A DNA stretch of 64,000 bases from Ensifer sp. USDA 6670 (GTDB lineage Bacteria; Pseudomonadota; Alphaproteobacteria; Rhizobiales; Rhizobiaceae), in contig ATWE01000003.1 of assembly GCA_000421085.1 (NCBI GenBank), forward strand, positions 248,001 to 312,000, written 5' to 3'. Below the pieces are notes generated by a model. That model was not told the origin of the DNA, made no database searches, and saw only the letters and a list, made by a program, of their open reading frames with translations. Position numbers and translations under genes: made by a program. Below, piece after piece: positions 37,001 to 45,521 of this stretch (within the stretch, counting starts at the first letter, position 1; every line of letters begins with the position of its first letter).

Positions 37001-38244
37001 CTGAGAATCCTTTCACCCTTGAAGATCCGCTCTCTGAGGGGATTGAAACCGATGCGGTAGATCAATTCCGCCGGTTGATCGATGTTCCAGATGGCAAGAT
37101 CCGCAGACTTGCCGGCTTCGATCGTGCCGGTCTCTCCGAGGATCCCGAGCGCACGGGCGGCCTCACGGGTAACGCCTGCGAGGCATTCCTCCAGCGTCAG
37201 GCGGAAAAGCGTCGCGGACATGTTCATGGTGAGGAGCAGCGAGGTCAGCGGCGAAGTGCCGGGATTGCAATCGGTTGCGATTGCGATGCGCGTTCCGGTT
37301 TCACGGAGTGCTTCGACAGGCGGAAGCTGCTTTTCCCGGAGCGTGTAGAAAGCACCGGGCAGGAGGACGGCGACCGTGCCGGCCCTTGCCATGGCGGCCG
37401 CACCCGCAGCGTCGAGATATTCGAGGTGGTCGGCCGAGAGAGCGCCGTAGGAAGCAGCGAGCTTCGCGCCGCCAAGATCCGAAAGCTGCTCGGCGTGAAG
37501 CTTCACGGGCAGGCCGAGCGACTTCGCCTTATCGAAGACCAAACCGATTTCCGCCGGCGAAAAGGCTATGCCTTCACAGAAGCCGTCGACGGCGTCGGCG
37601 AGTCCCTCGGCGTGAGCCGCCGCGAGGCCCGGCAGGACGACTTCGGCGATGTAGTCGCCGTTGCGTCCGCGATATTCCGGCGGCGTCGCATGGACTGCGA
37701 GATAGGTGGTGACGATGCGCACCGGGCGCAGGTTCTCCAGCCGGCGGGCGGCACGCAGCATCTTGAGTTCGGTCTCGACGTTGAGACCATAGCCCGACTT
37801 GATCTCGACGGTGGACACGCCTTCGGCGAGCAGGGCGTCGAGCCGCGGAAGTGCGGCCTCCACGAGTGCGTCGACGGAAAGGGCGTTGGTTGCCTCGACG
37901 GTCGAAGCGATGCCGCCTCCGGCACGGGCGATCTCCTCATAGGTCGCGCCTTCGAGGCGGAGCTGGAACTCCCGGGCCCGGTTGCCGCCATGAACGATAT
38001 GCGTATGGCAGTCGATCAGCGCCGGGGTGACCCAGCGGCCTTCGCAATCGAAGATCTGGTCGGCGCGAGCAAGCTCCGGAGGCAGACCGGCTTCAAGTCC
38101 GGCGTAGACGATCCGCTCGCCGCGAGCGGCGATAGCGCCATTCTCGATGACCCCGAGTGGCCCCAGCTCCTCGCGAAGCGTGGCGAGGCGTGCATTGCGC
38201 CAGAGGCTCGTTCTGACCGGATTTGGGTTTTCTTTTCCGTTCAT
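36997..38244 (-). CDS. hutI: imidazolonepropionase
   Basis: The 415-residue amidohydrolase opens imidazolone-5-propionate to formiminoglutamate. The metal motif is HTHIVHGG near 80-87, with further ligands in HAEQLSD and [10 protein letters not shown]. The ATG at 38244 has AAGGGCGG at good spacing; an in-frame ATG at 38280 would lie inside the palindromic operator. It is the first gene of the hutI-hutH-hutG-hutU operon, which runs on the minus strand with 1-4 base overlaps or gaps. Confidence 0.95.
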   Translation of the reverse strand: MNGKENPNPVRTSLWRNARLATLREELGPLGVIENGAIAARGERIVYAGLEAGLPPELARADQIFDCEGRWVTPALIDCHTHIVHGGNRAREFQLRLEGATYEEIARAGGGIASTVEATNALSVDALVEAALPRLDALLAEGVSTVEIKSGYGLNVETELKMLRAARRLENLRPVRIVTTYLAVHATPPEYRGRNGDYIAEVVLPGLAAAHAEGLADAVDGFCEGIAFSPAEIGLVFDKAKSLGLPVKLHAEQLSDLGGAKLAASYGALSADHLEYLDAAGAAAMARAGTVAVLLPGAFYTLREKQLPPVEALRETGTRIAIATDCNPGTSPLTSLLLTMNMSATLFRLTLEECLAGVTREAARALGILGETGTIEAGKSADLAIWNIDQPAELIYRIGFNPLRERIFKGERILR

Positions 38245-38268
38245 AGGTACCGCCCTTCTTCGCCAATA

Positions 38269-38280
38269 ATGTATATACAT
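38269..38280. promoter_or_regulatory. HutC-type operator upstream of hutI
   Basis: ATGTATATACAT is a perfect 12-base palindrome containing TGTA-N2-TACA, the pattern recognised by the GntR-family HutC repressor in pseudomonads. It ends 25 bases upstream of the hutI ATG. No hutC gene is in the window, so the repressor would act from elsewhere. Confidence 0.6.
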
Positions 38281-38342
38281 AATATCGGCGATGACAAGTG
38301 GGAAATATGATCCGTGAGATAACGCGGCGGGAGCTGCCGGCC

Positions 38343-38366
38343 AGAAGCACGGAAAGAAGCACGGAA
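38343..38366. repeat. 12-base tandem duplication
   Basis: AGAAGCACGGAA occurs twice in exact tandem just beside the MFS terminator. It is a local slippage-type duplication with no evident function. Confidence 0.6.
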
Positions 38367-38393
38367 AAAGCCCCGAACTAATGTCCGGGGCTT
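38363..38393 (-). terminator. rho-independent terminator of the MFS gene
   Basis: On the minus strand, AAGCCCCG and CGGGGCTT form an 8-bp stem with a 10-base loop, followed by a run of T. It lies about 40 bases after the stop codon at 38430. Confidence 0.75.
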
Positions 38394-38429
38394 GTCGAGA
38401 GAACCATGGGGTTACCCCGAAGCGGGGAG

Positions 38430-39614
38430 CTATTCCGCCGCCGCAATCGCCAAGCGCCGCCGATGGGCTCGCAGTCCCGCATAAAGGACGGCGAGCGAAG
38501 CCACCGGAAACAGAGCCGCGAAGAAGCCGAGATCAGCTGCGGCCGTATTCTCGAGCACTCGTCCGCCGATCGCCGTCCCGGCGGCGATGCCGAGATAGAT
38601 CGCCGAGGCGTTGAGCGAGAGGGTCAGATGGGCAACCTCAGGCGCGAAGCCGACGATGCGGCTCGCCTGGGCCGGCGGGAACGCCCAGCCTACAATGCCC
38701 CATGGCACCATGATGCCGATCAGCAGCAAGCCGGCGAGTTCACGTGTGAGGAGGTGCAGGCCGAAGGCGATCATCAACGAGACCGCGAGCGCGGAGATCA
38801 GCGAAGCTGTCACCACGCGCGTGGCGCCGAGCCGGTCGGCCAGATAGCCGCTGGAGAGATTGCCGATCACCGCGCCGACCCCGAAGGCGAGCAACAGACC
38901 GGGCAGCGCCAGATGCGAAAGCCCGGCTCCATCGATCGCCAGCGGTGCGAGATAGGAGATGATCATGAAGCCGCCCGTAAGATAGAGGAACGTCACCATG
39001 AGCGACGAGGCCACGCCCGGACGGCCGATGGCTCCGAAGCGTTCGGACATTGTCAGCTTCGTTCCGCTGAGGCCGCGCGGCAGGCGAAGCCAGAGTACGG
39101 CAGCGCAGGTGAGCCCAAGCAGAGCGACTGCGCCGAATGTGCCGCGCCATCCCCAGAAGGCGGCGATCAGCGCGCCGAGGGGCGCGCCCAGCGCCACGGC
39201 GAATGTGGTGCCGCCCACCACGATTGAAATCGCCAATGCGCGGTGCTCCGGTCCTGCCAGTGAAACTGCCGTCGCTTGCGCCGTGGCGGCAAACAATCCG
39301 CTTGCCATTCCCATTACGATCTGGGCGAGCAGCAGCGTGGTGAAGGACACGCTCATCGCCGCGATGCAATTACCCACGACGAAGACGAGCATTGCAGCCA
39401 CCAGCAATCGACGCCGGTCCGCCGCGCCGGCCAGGGCCGAAAGCAGCGGCGCACCGATGGCGTAGGAAAGCGAGAACAGCGTGATCAGGTGCCCCGCATG
39501 GGGAATGGTCGTGTGCGTGTCGGCGGCGATCGACGGCAGAAGGCTCGAAAAGACGAAGCCGACCGTGCTCATTGTGAAGGAGCCGACGGCGAGCCAGATG
39601 ATGCGCTTGTCCAT
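38430..39614 (-). CDS. MFS transporter, AraJ/YdhP-like drug or sugar efflux
   Basis: The 394-residue protein has twelve hydrophobic segments; the MFS loop-2 motif appears as [14 protein letters not shown] near 68-81. Length and loop style suit the DHA1/AraJ-type exporters. I choose the ATG at 39614; the in-frame TTG seven codons upstream overlaps the operator palindrome. The gene is divergent from an ArsR-family regulator, which probably controls it. Substrate unknown. Confidence 0.83.
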   Translation of the reverse strand: MDKRIIWLAVGSFTMSTVGFVFSSLLPSIAADTHTTIPHAGHLITLFSLSYAIGAPLLSALAGAADRRRLLVAAMLVFVVGNCIAAMSVSFTTLLLAQIVMGMASGLFAATAQATAVSLAGPEHRALAISIVVGGTTFAVALGAPLGALIAAFWGWRGTFGAVALLGLTCAAVLWLRLPRGLSGTKLTMSERFGAIGRPGVASSLMVTFLYLTGGFMIISYLAPLAIDGAGLSHLALPGLLLAFGVGAVIGNLSSGYLADRLGATRVVTASLISALAVSLMIAFGLHLLTRELAGLLLIGIMVPWGIVGWAFPPAQASRIVGFAPEVAHLTLSLNASAIYLGIAAGTAIGGRVLENTAAADLGFFAALFPVASLAVLYAGLRAHRRRLAIAAAE

Positions 39615-39630
39615 GGGGAAACCCCGCTTG

Positions 39631-39654
39631 TTCAATAGATATTGAACTATTGAA
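39631..39654. promoter_or_regulatory. ArsR-type operator between MFS gene and arsR-like gene
   Basis: TTCAATAGATATTGAA is an inverted repeat of 7+7 bases with a 2-base centre, followed one base later by a third half-site TATTGAA (39648-39654). It sits immediately upstream of the MFS start and about 50 bases before the regulator start, the usual position for auto-regulation by ArsR proteins. Confidence 0.6.
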
Positions 39655-39704
39655 CTTCGTTGCTCGCCGTGTCAATATACCGAGGTTAGCAATCGTTTGA
39701 TTCA

Positions 39705-40076
39705 ATGACCCTACCGCATCCCACCGCCGATCAGATCACCCTGTCCAATGTCCTCGCGGCCCTCGGCGATTCGACGCGCCTGGCGATCGTCGGTTATCTC
39801 GCCCGCCGGGAAGGCAGGCCGACCATGTGCCTGAACTTCACGGATTTTGGCTCCAAGACCAATATCAGCTATCATCTGGCCAAGCTGCGCGAGGCGGGCA
39901 TTACACGCACCGAGGTCTCCGGCACCAGCCGGTTGATCACGCTGCGGCGGGACGATCTCGACATCCGCTTTCCCGGCCTCCTCGATTCCATTGTCGCCGC
40001 CGCGGTGGACCTGCCCATGGTCAAGAAGATCGAGGATGCTGAGGAGGAGGCCCTCGCACAAGGCGAGGCGCGATAA
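39705..40076 (+). CDS. ArsR-family transcriptional regulator (winged helix)
   Basis: The 123-residue protein has an ArsR winged-helix domain (about 10-90) with LAALGDSTRLAIVGYL near 15-30 and a recognition helix region KTNISYHLAKLREAGI. The metal-sensing ELCVCDL motif is absent, so it is not a classical arsenic sensor. It is divergent from the MFS transporter and probably represses it through the TTCAATA/TATTGAA palindrome. Its ligand is unknown; it may be a substrate of that pump. Confidence 0.83.
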   Translation: MTLPHPTADQITLSNVLAALGDSTRLAIVGYLARREGRPTMCLNFTDFGSKTNISYHLAKLREAGITRTEVSGTSRLITLRRDDLDIRFPGLLDSIVAAAVDLPMVKKIEDAEEEALAQGEAR

Positions 40077-40102
40077 AGGCTTCCGAACCGCCCGCCTCTT
40101 CT

Positions 40103-40690
40103 TCAGGCAGGGTGATGGCTCTTGGCTGAGTGTCGCTCGACCAGAGCCACGAATTGCCGGCCGGCAACATCGAGCCTGCCGCTGTTGTCGATGACCGTTA
40201 CGTCGGGATCGGCGATGACGTCGGGTGTCTGCCGCGTCAGGCGGCGCAGCACGTCTTCCTCACTCTCCCGTCCGCGTTCCGCCAGCCGCTTCGCCAGCAC
40301 CGGCGGCTCGGCGGTGATCACCGCAACGGCAATCGTACCGAACGCCTGACGAATGTCGGGCAGGGCGGCACGGCTGCCGTTTACGATCGCGGTCATGCCT
40401 TTGGCGATTTTTTCGGCGATCTCCGCCGGGATGCCGTAGCTCAACCCATGTGCCTGCCACGAAACGGCGAAAGCGCCGCTCCGGTTCATCTCCTCGAATT
40501 CGGCGTCGGACACGCTTTCGTGCACCTCGCCGCCTGCATCCGACGGTCGTGTGATCGCCCGCCGGACGAAAAGAATATCGGGGCGCTGCGCAAAATGGCG
40601 GGCAGCAAAGCCCATGACGCTGTCTTTCCCGGCACCGCTCGGACCGACGACGACAATGAGCGTTCCGGATCCTCGCTCGGCGGCGGTCAT
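40103..40690 (-). CDS. phnN: ribose 1,5-bisphosphate phosphokinase
   Basis: The 195-residue P-loop kinase has Walker A GPSGAGKDS at about 16-24 and a guanylate-kinase-like fold. PhnN converts ribose 1,5-bisphosphate into PRPP, the final step of the carbon-phosphorus lyase route. The start overlaps the phnM stop by 4 bases. It is the last gene of the minus-strand phosphonate group and converges on the ArsR-like gene with only 26 bases between them. Confidence 0.92.
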   Translation of the reverse strand: MTAAERGSGTLIVVVGPSGAGKDSVMGFAARHFAQRPDILFVRRAITRPSDAGGEVHESVSDAEFEEMNRSGAFAVSWQAHGLSYGIPAEIAEKIAKGMTAIVNGSRAALPDIRQAFGTIAVAVITAEPPVLAKRLAERGRESEEDVLRRLTRQTPDVIADPDVTVIDNSGRLDVAGRQFVALVERHSAKSHHPA

Positions 40691-41826
40691 GCGACACGCC
40701 GTCCTTCGCGCCAGACCGAGCGGACGACCGGTATGCCCTCCGGCCGGCGAACGCGCGCGATGTCGGCGCGGAGCCCAACGGCGATCCGACCGCGATCTTC
40801 GAGCCCGACCGTGCGGGCGGGCGTCGCCGTCACCATCGCAATGGCCTCGGGAAGGCCGATCGATTCGACCTCATCTGCCAGGATGAAAGGCGCATGGATC
40901 AGGCTGAATGGAACGTAATCGGAAGAAAGCACGTCGAGGACGCCGCGCTTCGCGAGATCGCGCGCGGCGATATTGCCGGAATGTGACTTGCCGCGCACGA
41001 TATTGGGCGCGCCCATCAATACGCTGAGACCCGCGCGGTGCGAGGCTTCCGCCGCCTCGAAGCTTGTCGGGAACTCGGCAAGGCGAATGCCGTAGCCGAT
41101 CGATTCTTCGACATGCTCGACCGTCGCATCGTCGTGGCTGGCGACTGTGATGCCGCGCTCGGCGCAGGCTTTTGCGAGCGCGTTTCGATGCGGCGTCGCA
41201 TAGCGAGCCGAGAGCGCCTGCTGACGCTCGATGAATGCGGCGAAAGCGTCGTCGGCAAGGCCGCGCTTGGTTTTGTAGTAGAGCGTGTACTGGTCCATCG
41301 TCTGGAACTGGCGCTGCCCGGGCGCGTGGTCCATCAGCGAAACCAGACGGACCTGCGGGTCGTTGCGGAAGTCCTCATAGTGCTCCAGCACGTCGGCGGT
41401 CGACACTTCGCAGCGCAGATGGATCAGGTGGTCGGCCCGCAAACGGCCCTCTTGCTTGGCCTGGGCGAGCGCATCGGCCATGCTGCGCATCTCGCCCTTC
41501 GGAAAGCCGCTGTCCTCGTCCGAGCCCAGGCGAAGACAATCGAAGACGGTGGTGATGCCGGAGGTGACGACCTGGGCGTCATGGGCCTGGATGGCCGCGA
41601 TCTTCAGCCAGCGAACCCCGGGGCGCGGAGAATAATGCGCCTCGAGATGGTCGGTGTGCAGCTCGACCAGCCCGGGCAGCAGGTAATCACCCTCGAAATC
41701 CTCGCCCGTAGCGCTCGGCCCCTCGGAGATGTCGGCGATCCTGCCTTCGCGGATCAGCACCGAACCGTCGAGGATTCGGTCCTCCAGAACGATGCGGGCG
41801 TTGGTCAAAACCTGTTCTTTGGGCAT
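40687..41826 (-). CDS. phnM: alpha-D-ribose 1-methylphosphonate 5-triphosphate diphosphatase
   Basis: The 379-residue amidohydrolase-fold enzyme has the metal motif VELHTDHLEAH near 55-65, conserved HRAGLSVLMGAPN and a C-terminal DYVP segment. PhnM removes pyrophosphate from the ribosyl phosphonate triphosphate made by PhnI/G/H/L. It lies one base after the DUF1045 gene stop. The C-P lyase core genes are not in this window; in S. meliloti they are thought to lie elsewhere on the replicon. Confidence 0.93.
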   Translation of the reverse strand: MPKEQVLTNARIVLEDRILDGSVLIREGRIADISEGPSATGEDFEGDYLLPGLVELHTDHLEAHYSPRPGVRWLKIAAIQAHDAQVVTSGITTVFDCLRLGSDEDSGFPKGEMRSMADALAQAKQEGRLRADHLIHLRCEVSTADVLEHYEDFRNDPQVRLVSLMDHAPGQRQFQTMDQYTLYYKTKRGLADDAFAAFIERQQALSARYATPHRNALAKACAERGITVASHDDATVEHVEESIGYGIRLAEFPTSFEAAEASHRAGLSVLMGAPNIVRGKSHSGNIAARDLAKRGVLDVLSSDYVPFSLIHAPFILADEVESIGLPEAIAMVTATPARTVGLEDRGRIAVGLRADIARVRRPEGIPVVRSVWREGRRVA

Positions 41827-41827
41827 G

Positions 41828-42535
41828 TCATGCTATCTTTCGTTCGGATGCGCCGCCGAGGGGCAGCAGGGAATGGACGGTGAAGGGGGCGCCGCGGCGC
41901 TCTTCGGCGAAAAGCGCAATCGTCGAGACGGCAAGCGGTTTGCCGATAAATTCGGCGAAGAGCGTCTCAAGCGCCTTTTTCATGGGGCGCTGCATTTCCT
42001 CCGGCACCGGCCCCGTCAGCGTCAGATGGAACTGGAACTCCTCGAAGACATAGGGGTAGCCCCATGCCGTCAGGTACTCGCGCTGACGCTGCGTAAGCCT
42101 CTCCGGATTGCGGCGCGCGAGATCGGCGTCCGAAAGCGGCGCCCGGAATGGCTCGAAACGGCGAACCGCCTGCTCCGCCAAATGCTGCAGGGGCGGGCAG
42201 GGCTCGGCCGAGACGAGCGCGAAGAAGGGGCCGATCTGATGCAAGGCGATCTCCGGCACTTCGAACGGCTCGATCTCTGCCGCGAACTCGTCGAAAGCCG
42301 CAATCAAATCGGTCTCACCGCGGCCGGCGGTAAGCCCGAACGGTGCTTTCAGAGTCCCGTGGAAGCCGTAGCGGCGGGGCTCGGCCGTCAACGCCATCTG
42401 CTCTTCACGTCCTACTACCGGATTTTCCGGGCAGTCCAGAGCCCCGCCGGTGAACGCGTCGCGGCCCAACCAACGGGAGGCGGTCTGCGACAGCCGGTCA
42501 TCGGACGGCGGCGCAAAGTAGATTGCATAACGCAC
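41828..42535 (-). CDS. DUF1045 phosphonate-metabolism protein, 2H-phosphoesterase-like
   Basis: The 235-residue protein starts with GTG (GAAGAGAG upstream) and belongs to the DUF1045 family often encoded with phn genes. Two HxT motifs are visible, YGFHGTLKAPF (about 57-67) and FQFHLTLTGPV (about 177-187), the catalytic pair of 2H phosphoesterases (RNA ligase/LigT fold). These enzymes open cyclic phosphodiesters. In C-P lyase metabolism such a bond occurs in 5-phosphoribosyl 1,2-cyclic phosphate, which PhnP cleaves in E. coli. No PhnP is in this window, so this protein may fill that step (inference). Confidence 0.8.
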   Translation of the reverse strand: MRYAIYFAPPSDDRLSQTASRWLGRDAFTGGALDCPENPVVGREEQMALTAEPRRYGFHGTLKAPFGLTAGRGETDLIAAFDEFAAEIEPFEVPEIALHQIGPFFALVSAEPCPPLQHLAEQAVRRFEPFRAPLSDADLARRNPERLTQRQREYLTAWGYPYVFEEFQFHLTLTGPVPEEMQRPMKKALETLFAEFIGKPLAVSTIALFAEERRGAPFTVHSLLPLGGASERKIA

Positions 42536-42862
42536 GGGTTCACACTCTCTTCATCAGTCGCCTCGACGCACTTTGCCCCGAGTCGATGGTTCGCGGAATG
42601 AAATGCGCAGCTAACCGATTTGCATGACAACATCATGATGACATCGGCTCAGAACGCAAATCGGTTCGGAGCGGTATGGATTTGTTTGCAGCTTCGCCGG
42701 CTCCCGCTCCAGATATCAGAATCAGTTCGTCATTATCCGAATCGACCGGTCCCTTTCTAGATCACGATGATTCAAGTCGGATCCACCTAAAACCATGTGA
42801 TCGATTCCAAGAGGTGGAGCAGAATGCGGGCGGAAACCGCACAGGCATTTCCTCATTCCGCT
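42536..42862. promoter_or_regulatory. intergenic region between phoT and the phnM group, with repeats
   Basis: The 327 bases hold no credible gene. An 11-base inverted repeat AACCGATTTGC (42613-42623) / GCAAATCGGTT (42656-42666) encloses 32 bases containing TGACAACATCATGATGACA. The last part (about 42745-42860) looks like a degenerate intergenic mosaic element with hairpins such as GCGGGCGGAAACCGC. It is likely to contain a promoter for the DUF1045-phnM-phnN group. Confidence 0.45.
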
Positions 42863-44380
42863 CTAATGTGTACGGCCCATGAGGCGCGATCGGCAAAGAT
42901 TGGAGATGCTGTCGAAAACGAACACGACCATCAAGATCAGCAGCACCATATAGGCGACATTTTCCCAATCCGAATTGGTGCGCATCGCCTCCCACAGCTT
43001 TAGGCCGATCCCGCCGGCGCCAACGGCGCCGATAATGGTCGCCGAACGCGTGTTCGACTCCCAGAAATAGAGGGCCTGACTGGCAAAGACCGGCAGGACC
43101 TGCGGCAGCACGCCGAAGCGCTGCACGGCGACCGGCGCGGCGCCGACCGATTTGACGCCCTCGCGCTGCTTGTCGTCGATGTTCTCGAGGGCTTCGGAGT
43201 AGAGCTTGCCGAGCGTGCCCGTGTCGGTGAAGAAGATCGCCGAAATGCCCGCGAGTGGACCAGGACCGAAGGCGCGCGTGAAGAACAGCGCCCAGATGAA
43301 CATGTCGACCGACCGCAGGAAGTCGAAGAAGCGCTTCACGAACTGGTTGGTGAAGCGGCTCGGCGTGATGTTGCGCGCCGCGAGGAAGCAAAGCGGGAAG
43401 GCCAAGAAGGAAGCGAAGAGCGTTCCGACGAAAGCCATGATGATCGTCTGCAGGAGCTTGGTCCAAACGTCCAGATGCTGCCATTCCGCATTGTAGAGAA
43501 TGTTGTTCCAGGCAAGCGAGAGGTTGGAGCGCGCCGGATCGATCCGCTCTCCGGATACGATCAAGGAGGCGACCTCGCCATAAGACTTCCCGAAGAAGGG
43601 CGAGTTGGTGTCGAAAAGGAAATTCACCCAGCCGAAGAAGCGGTTTCTGATGGAGATCTCGTCGCCCTCCACCTCGGCCCAGCCGGTAGCGCCAAAGGAC
43701 AGCGTCACCTTCTCGCCCGGCCGCTTCTGGGCCGCCCAGGAGGGAAGGGCGCTCTCCGGCGTTACATTGTCCGCGCCATCGACGCGCAGCACGAGCGTTT
43801 CGCCGGAATGTGTGACTGTCACCAGCTTTTCGGCGACATCGATACGCGTGGAGCTATCGAACTTCACCACGGCGTGCGTGACGACTTCTTCTGTACGGGT
43901 CGCGGCGACATCTTCCTGCGGCGCCGAGCTCGTGTCACCGCCGCGCGCCGCGTTCGGCGCCATGAAACTGAAAGAGGAGGCGGTCTTCGGCTTTTGAACT
44001 TGCGCCGAGGCCGCCGGCGCGGCGCCGGTGCGCGTGACCGTTTGTTTCTCGAGCGTGACCCAAGCCGGGTCCGGATTGTCTCCAAGCGGCGAATTGCGCC
44101 CAAAGGACACGCGCATCGACCCATCCGGCTCGATGGCGATCTCAGGACGCACTTCGTAGGATATCCAGTCGGCAAGATAGGTGCCGGCGATCCCCCAATT
44201 GGCATTGGCGAGCACGTGGCCGATCGAGAAGAACCACCAGCTGAAGGCCATATAAAGAACGACGCCGGTGGCGATCAATGCCGTCCTGCGCCGCTTGGCG
44301 GCCGACGACTGCAGCAGATGCGGGTGGCGCGCTGCGATAGCTTCCATTTCGCGCGCATCGAGGTTTGTCGAGGCAATCAT
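42863..44380 (-). CDS. phoT: phosphate/phosphonate ABC transporter permease with large periplasmic insertion
   Basis: The 505-residue protein has a first membrane helix at about 31-52, then about 220 mostly hydrophilic residues (55-275) including an Ala/Pro/Ser-rich linker and beta-rich stretches, and then a PhnE-type BPD-transport core from about 280. Typical PhnE permeases are 260-300 residues, so the insert is unusual but fits the known size of PhoT in S. meliloti. It would face the periplasm and might touch the binding protein. It is the last gene of phoCDET. Confidence 0.85.
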   Translation of the reverse strand: MIASTNLDAREMEAIAARHPHLLQSSAAKRRRTALIATGVVLYMAFSWWFFSIGHVLANANWGIAGTYLADWISYEVRPEIAIEPDGSMRVSFGRNSPLGDNPDPAWVTLEKQTVTRTGAAPAASAQVQKPKTASSFSFMAPNAARGGDTSSAPQEDVAATRTEEVVTHAVVKFDSSTRIDVAEKLVTVTHSGETLVLRVDGADNVTPESALPSWAAQKRPGEKVTLSFGATGWAEVEGDEISIRNRFFGWVNFLFDTNSPFFGKSYGEVASLIVSGERIDPARSNLSLAWNNILYNAEWQHLDVWTKLLQTIIMAFVGTLFASFLAFPLCFLAARNITPSRFTNQFVKRFFDFLRSVDMFIWALFFTRAFGPGPLAGISAIFFTDTGTLGKLYSEALENIDDKQREGVKSVGAAPVAVQRFGVLPQVLPVFASQALYFWESNTRSATIIGAVGAGGIGLKLWEAMRTNSDWENVAYMVLLILMVVFVFDSISNLCRSRLMGRTH

Positions 44381-44389
44381 GATGCGGTC

Positions 44390-45352
44390 CTATTGCGCAA
44401 GCTGGAAGGCCTGTTCGCCGACGAGACGGCGGCGAAGCCAGGCGGAGAACTGATCGACGGCGAAGATCGTGGCGAAGAGCAGGAGGACGATCGCGAGCGT
44501 CTTTGCTTCATGGCCCTGGCCGATCGACAGGCGCAGGAGTTCGCCGATACCACCCCCGCCGACGGCGCCGATGATCGTCGAGGCGCGCACGTTGATTTCG
44601 AGCCGGAGCAGAAAATAGCTGGTGAAGTTGGGCAGCACCTGGGGGACCATGCCGAACCATACCCGCTCGATCCAGTTGGCGCCGACGGCACGCAGACCTT
44701 CCTCCGGTTTCATGTCGGCATTCTCGACCACTTCGAAGAACAGCTTGCCGAGCGCGCCGATCGTGTGGATCGAGACCGCAGCGATGGCGGGAATGGGCCC
44801 AAGCGAGAGGATTGCCAGGAAAAAGCCCGCGATGACGACTTCCGGAAAGGCGCGCAGGATTTCCATCAGCCGGCGTACGATGCCCCTGATCCAGGGATTG
44901 GGCATCAGGTTTCGCGCAGCGAGGAAGCACAGGATGAAGCCGAAGAAGACGCCGATGATAGTCGAAAAGATGGCGATGTTCACGGTCTCCAGCATCTTGT
45001 GAACATATTCCGGGATGTAGAAGCTCTCGGTCACATAGAGGCGCCCATCCGGGTAATTGTATTTGAAGCTGCCGTCGTCATAGGGCGAAGGCAGATCGAA
45101 GAGGGCGCGAACGATCTCTATAGGATCGCGCGGCATGAGATGGCCGACGAAATCGAAGAAGTGCGGCAGCCGGTCGAAGAACTTGCCCGCGTTCGACTCG
45201 TTCGCGAACCAGAGCGAACTGAAAAGCGTCAGCGCAAGAAATGCGAGACCGAGCCAGGTATAGAGACGCCGGCGATTGTTGAGCTCCTGCCAGTGACGCT
45301 CGATAAGGGCGCCGTTCTCGCTGAGGTGCCGTGTAGACACGGAAGTGGCCAT
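44390..45352 (-). CDS. phoE: phosphate/phosphonate ABC transporter permease
   Basis: The 320-residue PhnE-family permease has a first membrane helix near 34-52, a periplasmic loop of about 75 residues and a BPD-transport core from about 130, with a CFLAARNLMP segment. It pairs with the product of the next gene. It is separated from phoT by 9 bases and from phoD by about 170 bases of hairpin-rich DNA. Confidence 0.87.
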   Translation of the reverse strand: MATSVSTRHLSENGALIERHWQELNNRRRLYTWLGLAFLALTLFSSLWFANESNAGKFFDRLPHFFDFVGHLMPRDPIEIVRALFDLPSPYDDGSFKYNYPDGRLYVTESFYIPEYVHKMLETVNIAIFSTIIGVFFGFILCFLAARNLMPNPWIRGIVRRLMEILRAFPEVVIAGFFLAILSLGPIPAIAAVSIHTIGALGKLFFEVVENADMKPEEGLRAVGANWIERVWFGMVPQVLPNFTSYFLLRLEINVRASTIIGAVGGGGIGELLRLSIGQGHEAKTLAIVLLLFATIFAVDQFSAWLRRRLVGEQAFQLAQ

Positions 45353-45381
45353 TGGGTTTCCGGCTAGGGCCGGCCTCTAGA

Positions 45382-45500
45382 GCACTTCCGGGAAGAGGAA
45401 GTGCGTCGGTTCAAAAGTAGGATCGTTTGATCGAGACGATCCTGAGCGGGCGGCTTCAGGTGCCCGATAGTCGAACGCCGGCCGCAGCTTGGCGGCCGGC
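45382..45500 (-). other. hairpin-rich spacer between phoD and phoE
   Basis: Within the 169-base gap are three stem-loops. A perfect 9-bp GCCGGCCGC/GCGGCCGGC stem lies at 45477-45500, only 22 bases after the phoD stop; GATCGT/ACGATC at 45421-45441; and GCACTTCC/GGAAGTGC at 45382-45404. There is no U-run. The arrangement suggests mRNA stabilisation or partial termination that raises binding-protein over permease output. Confidence 0.5.
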
Positions 45501-45521
45501 GCAGGATGACGCGTTCGGCGA

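Noticed and set aside
38343-38366. CRISPR-like repeat
   Set aside because: Only two 12-base copies in direct tandem without spacers; no cas genes.
43475-45367. 630-codon plus-strand open frame
   Set aside because: Antisense to phoT and phoE; its composition is typical of reverse-complement high-GC codon bias.
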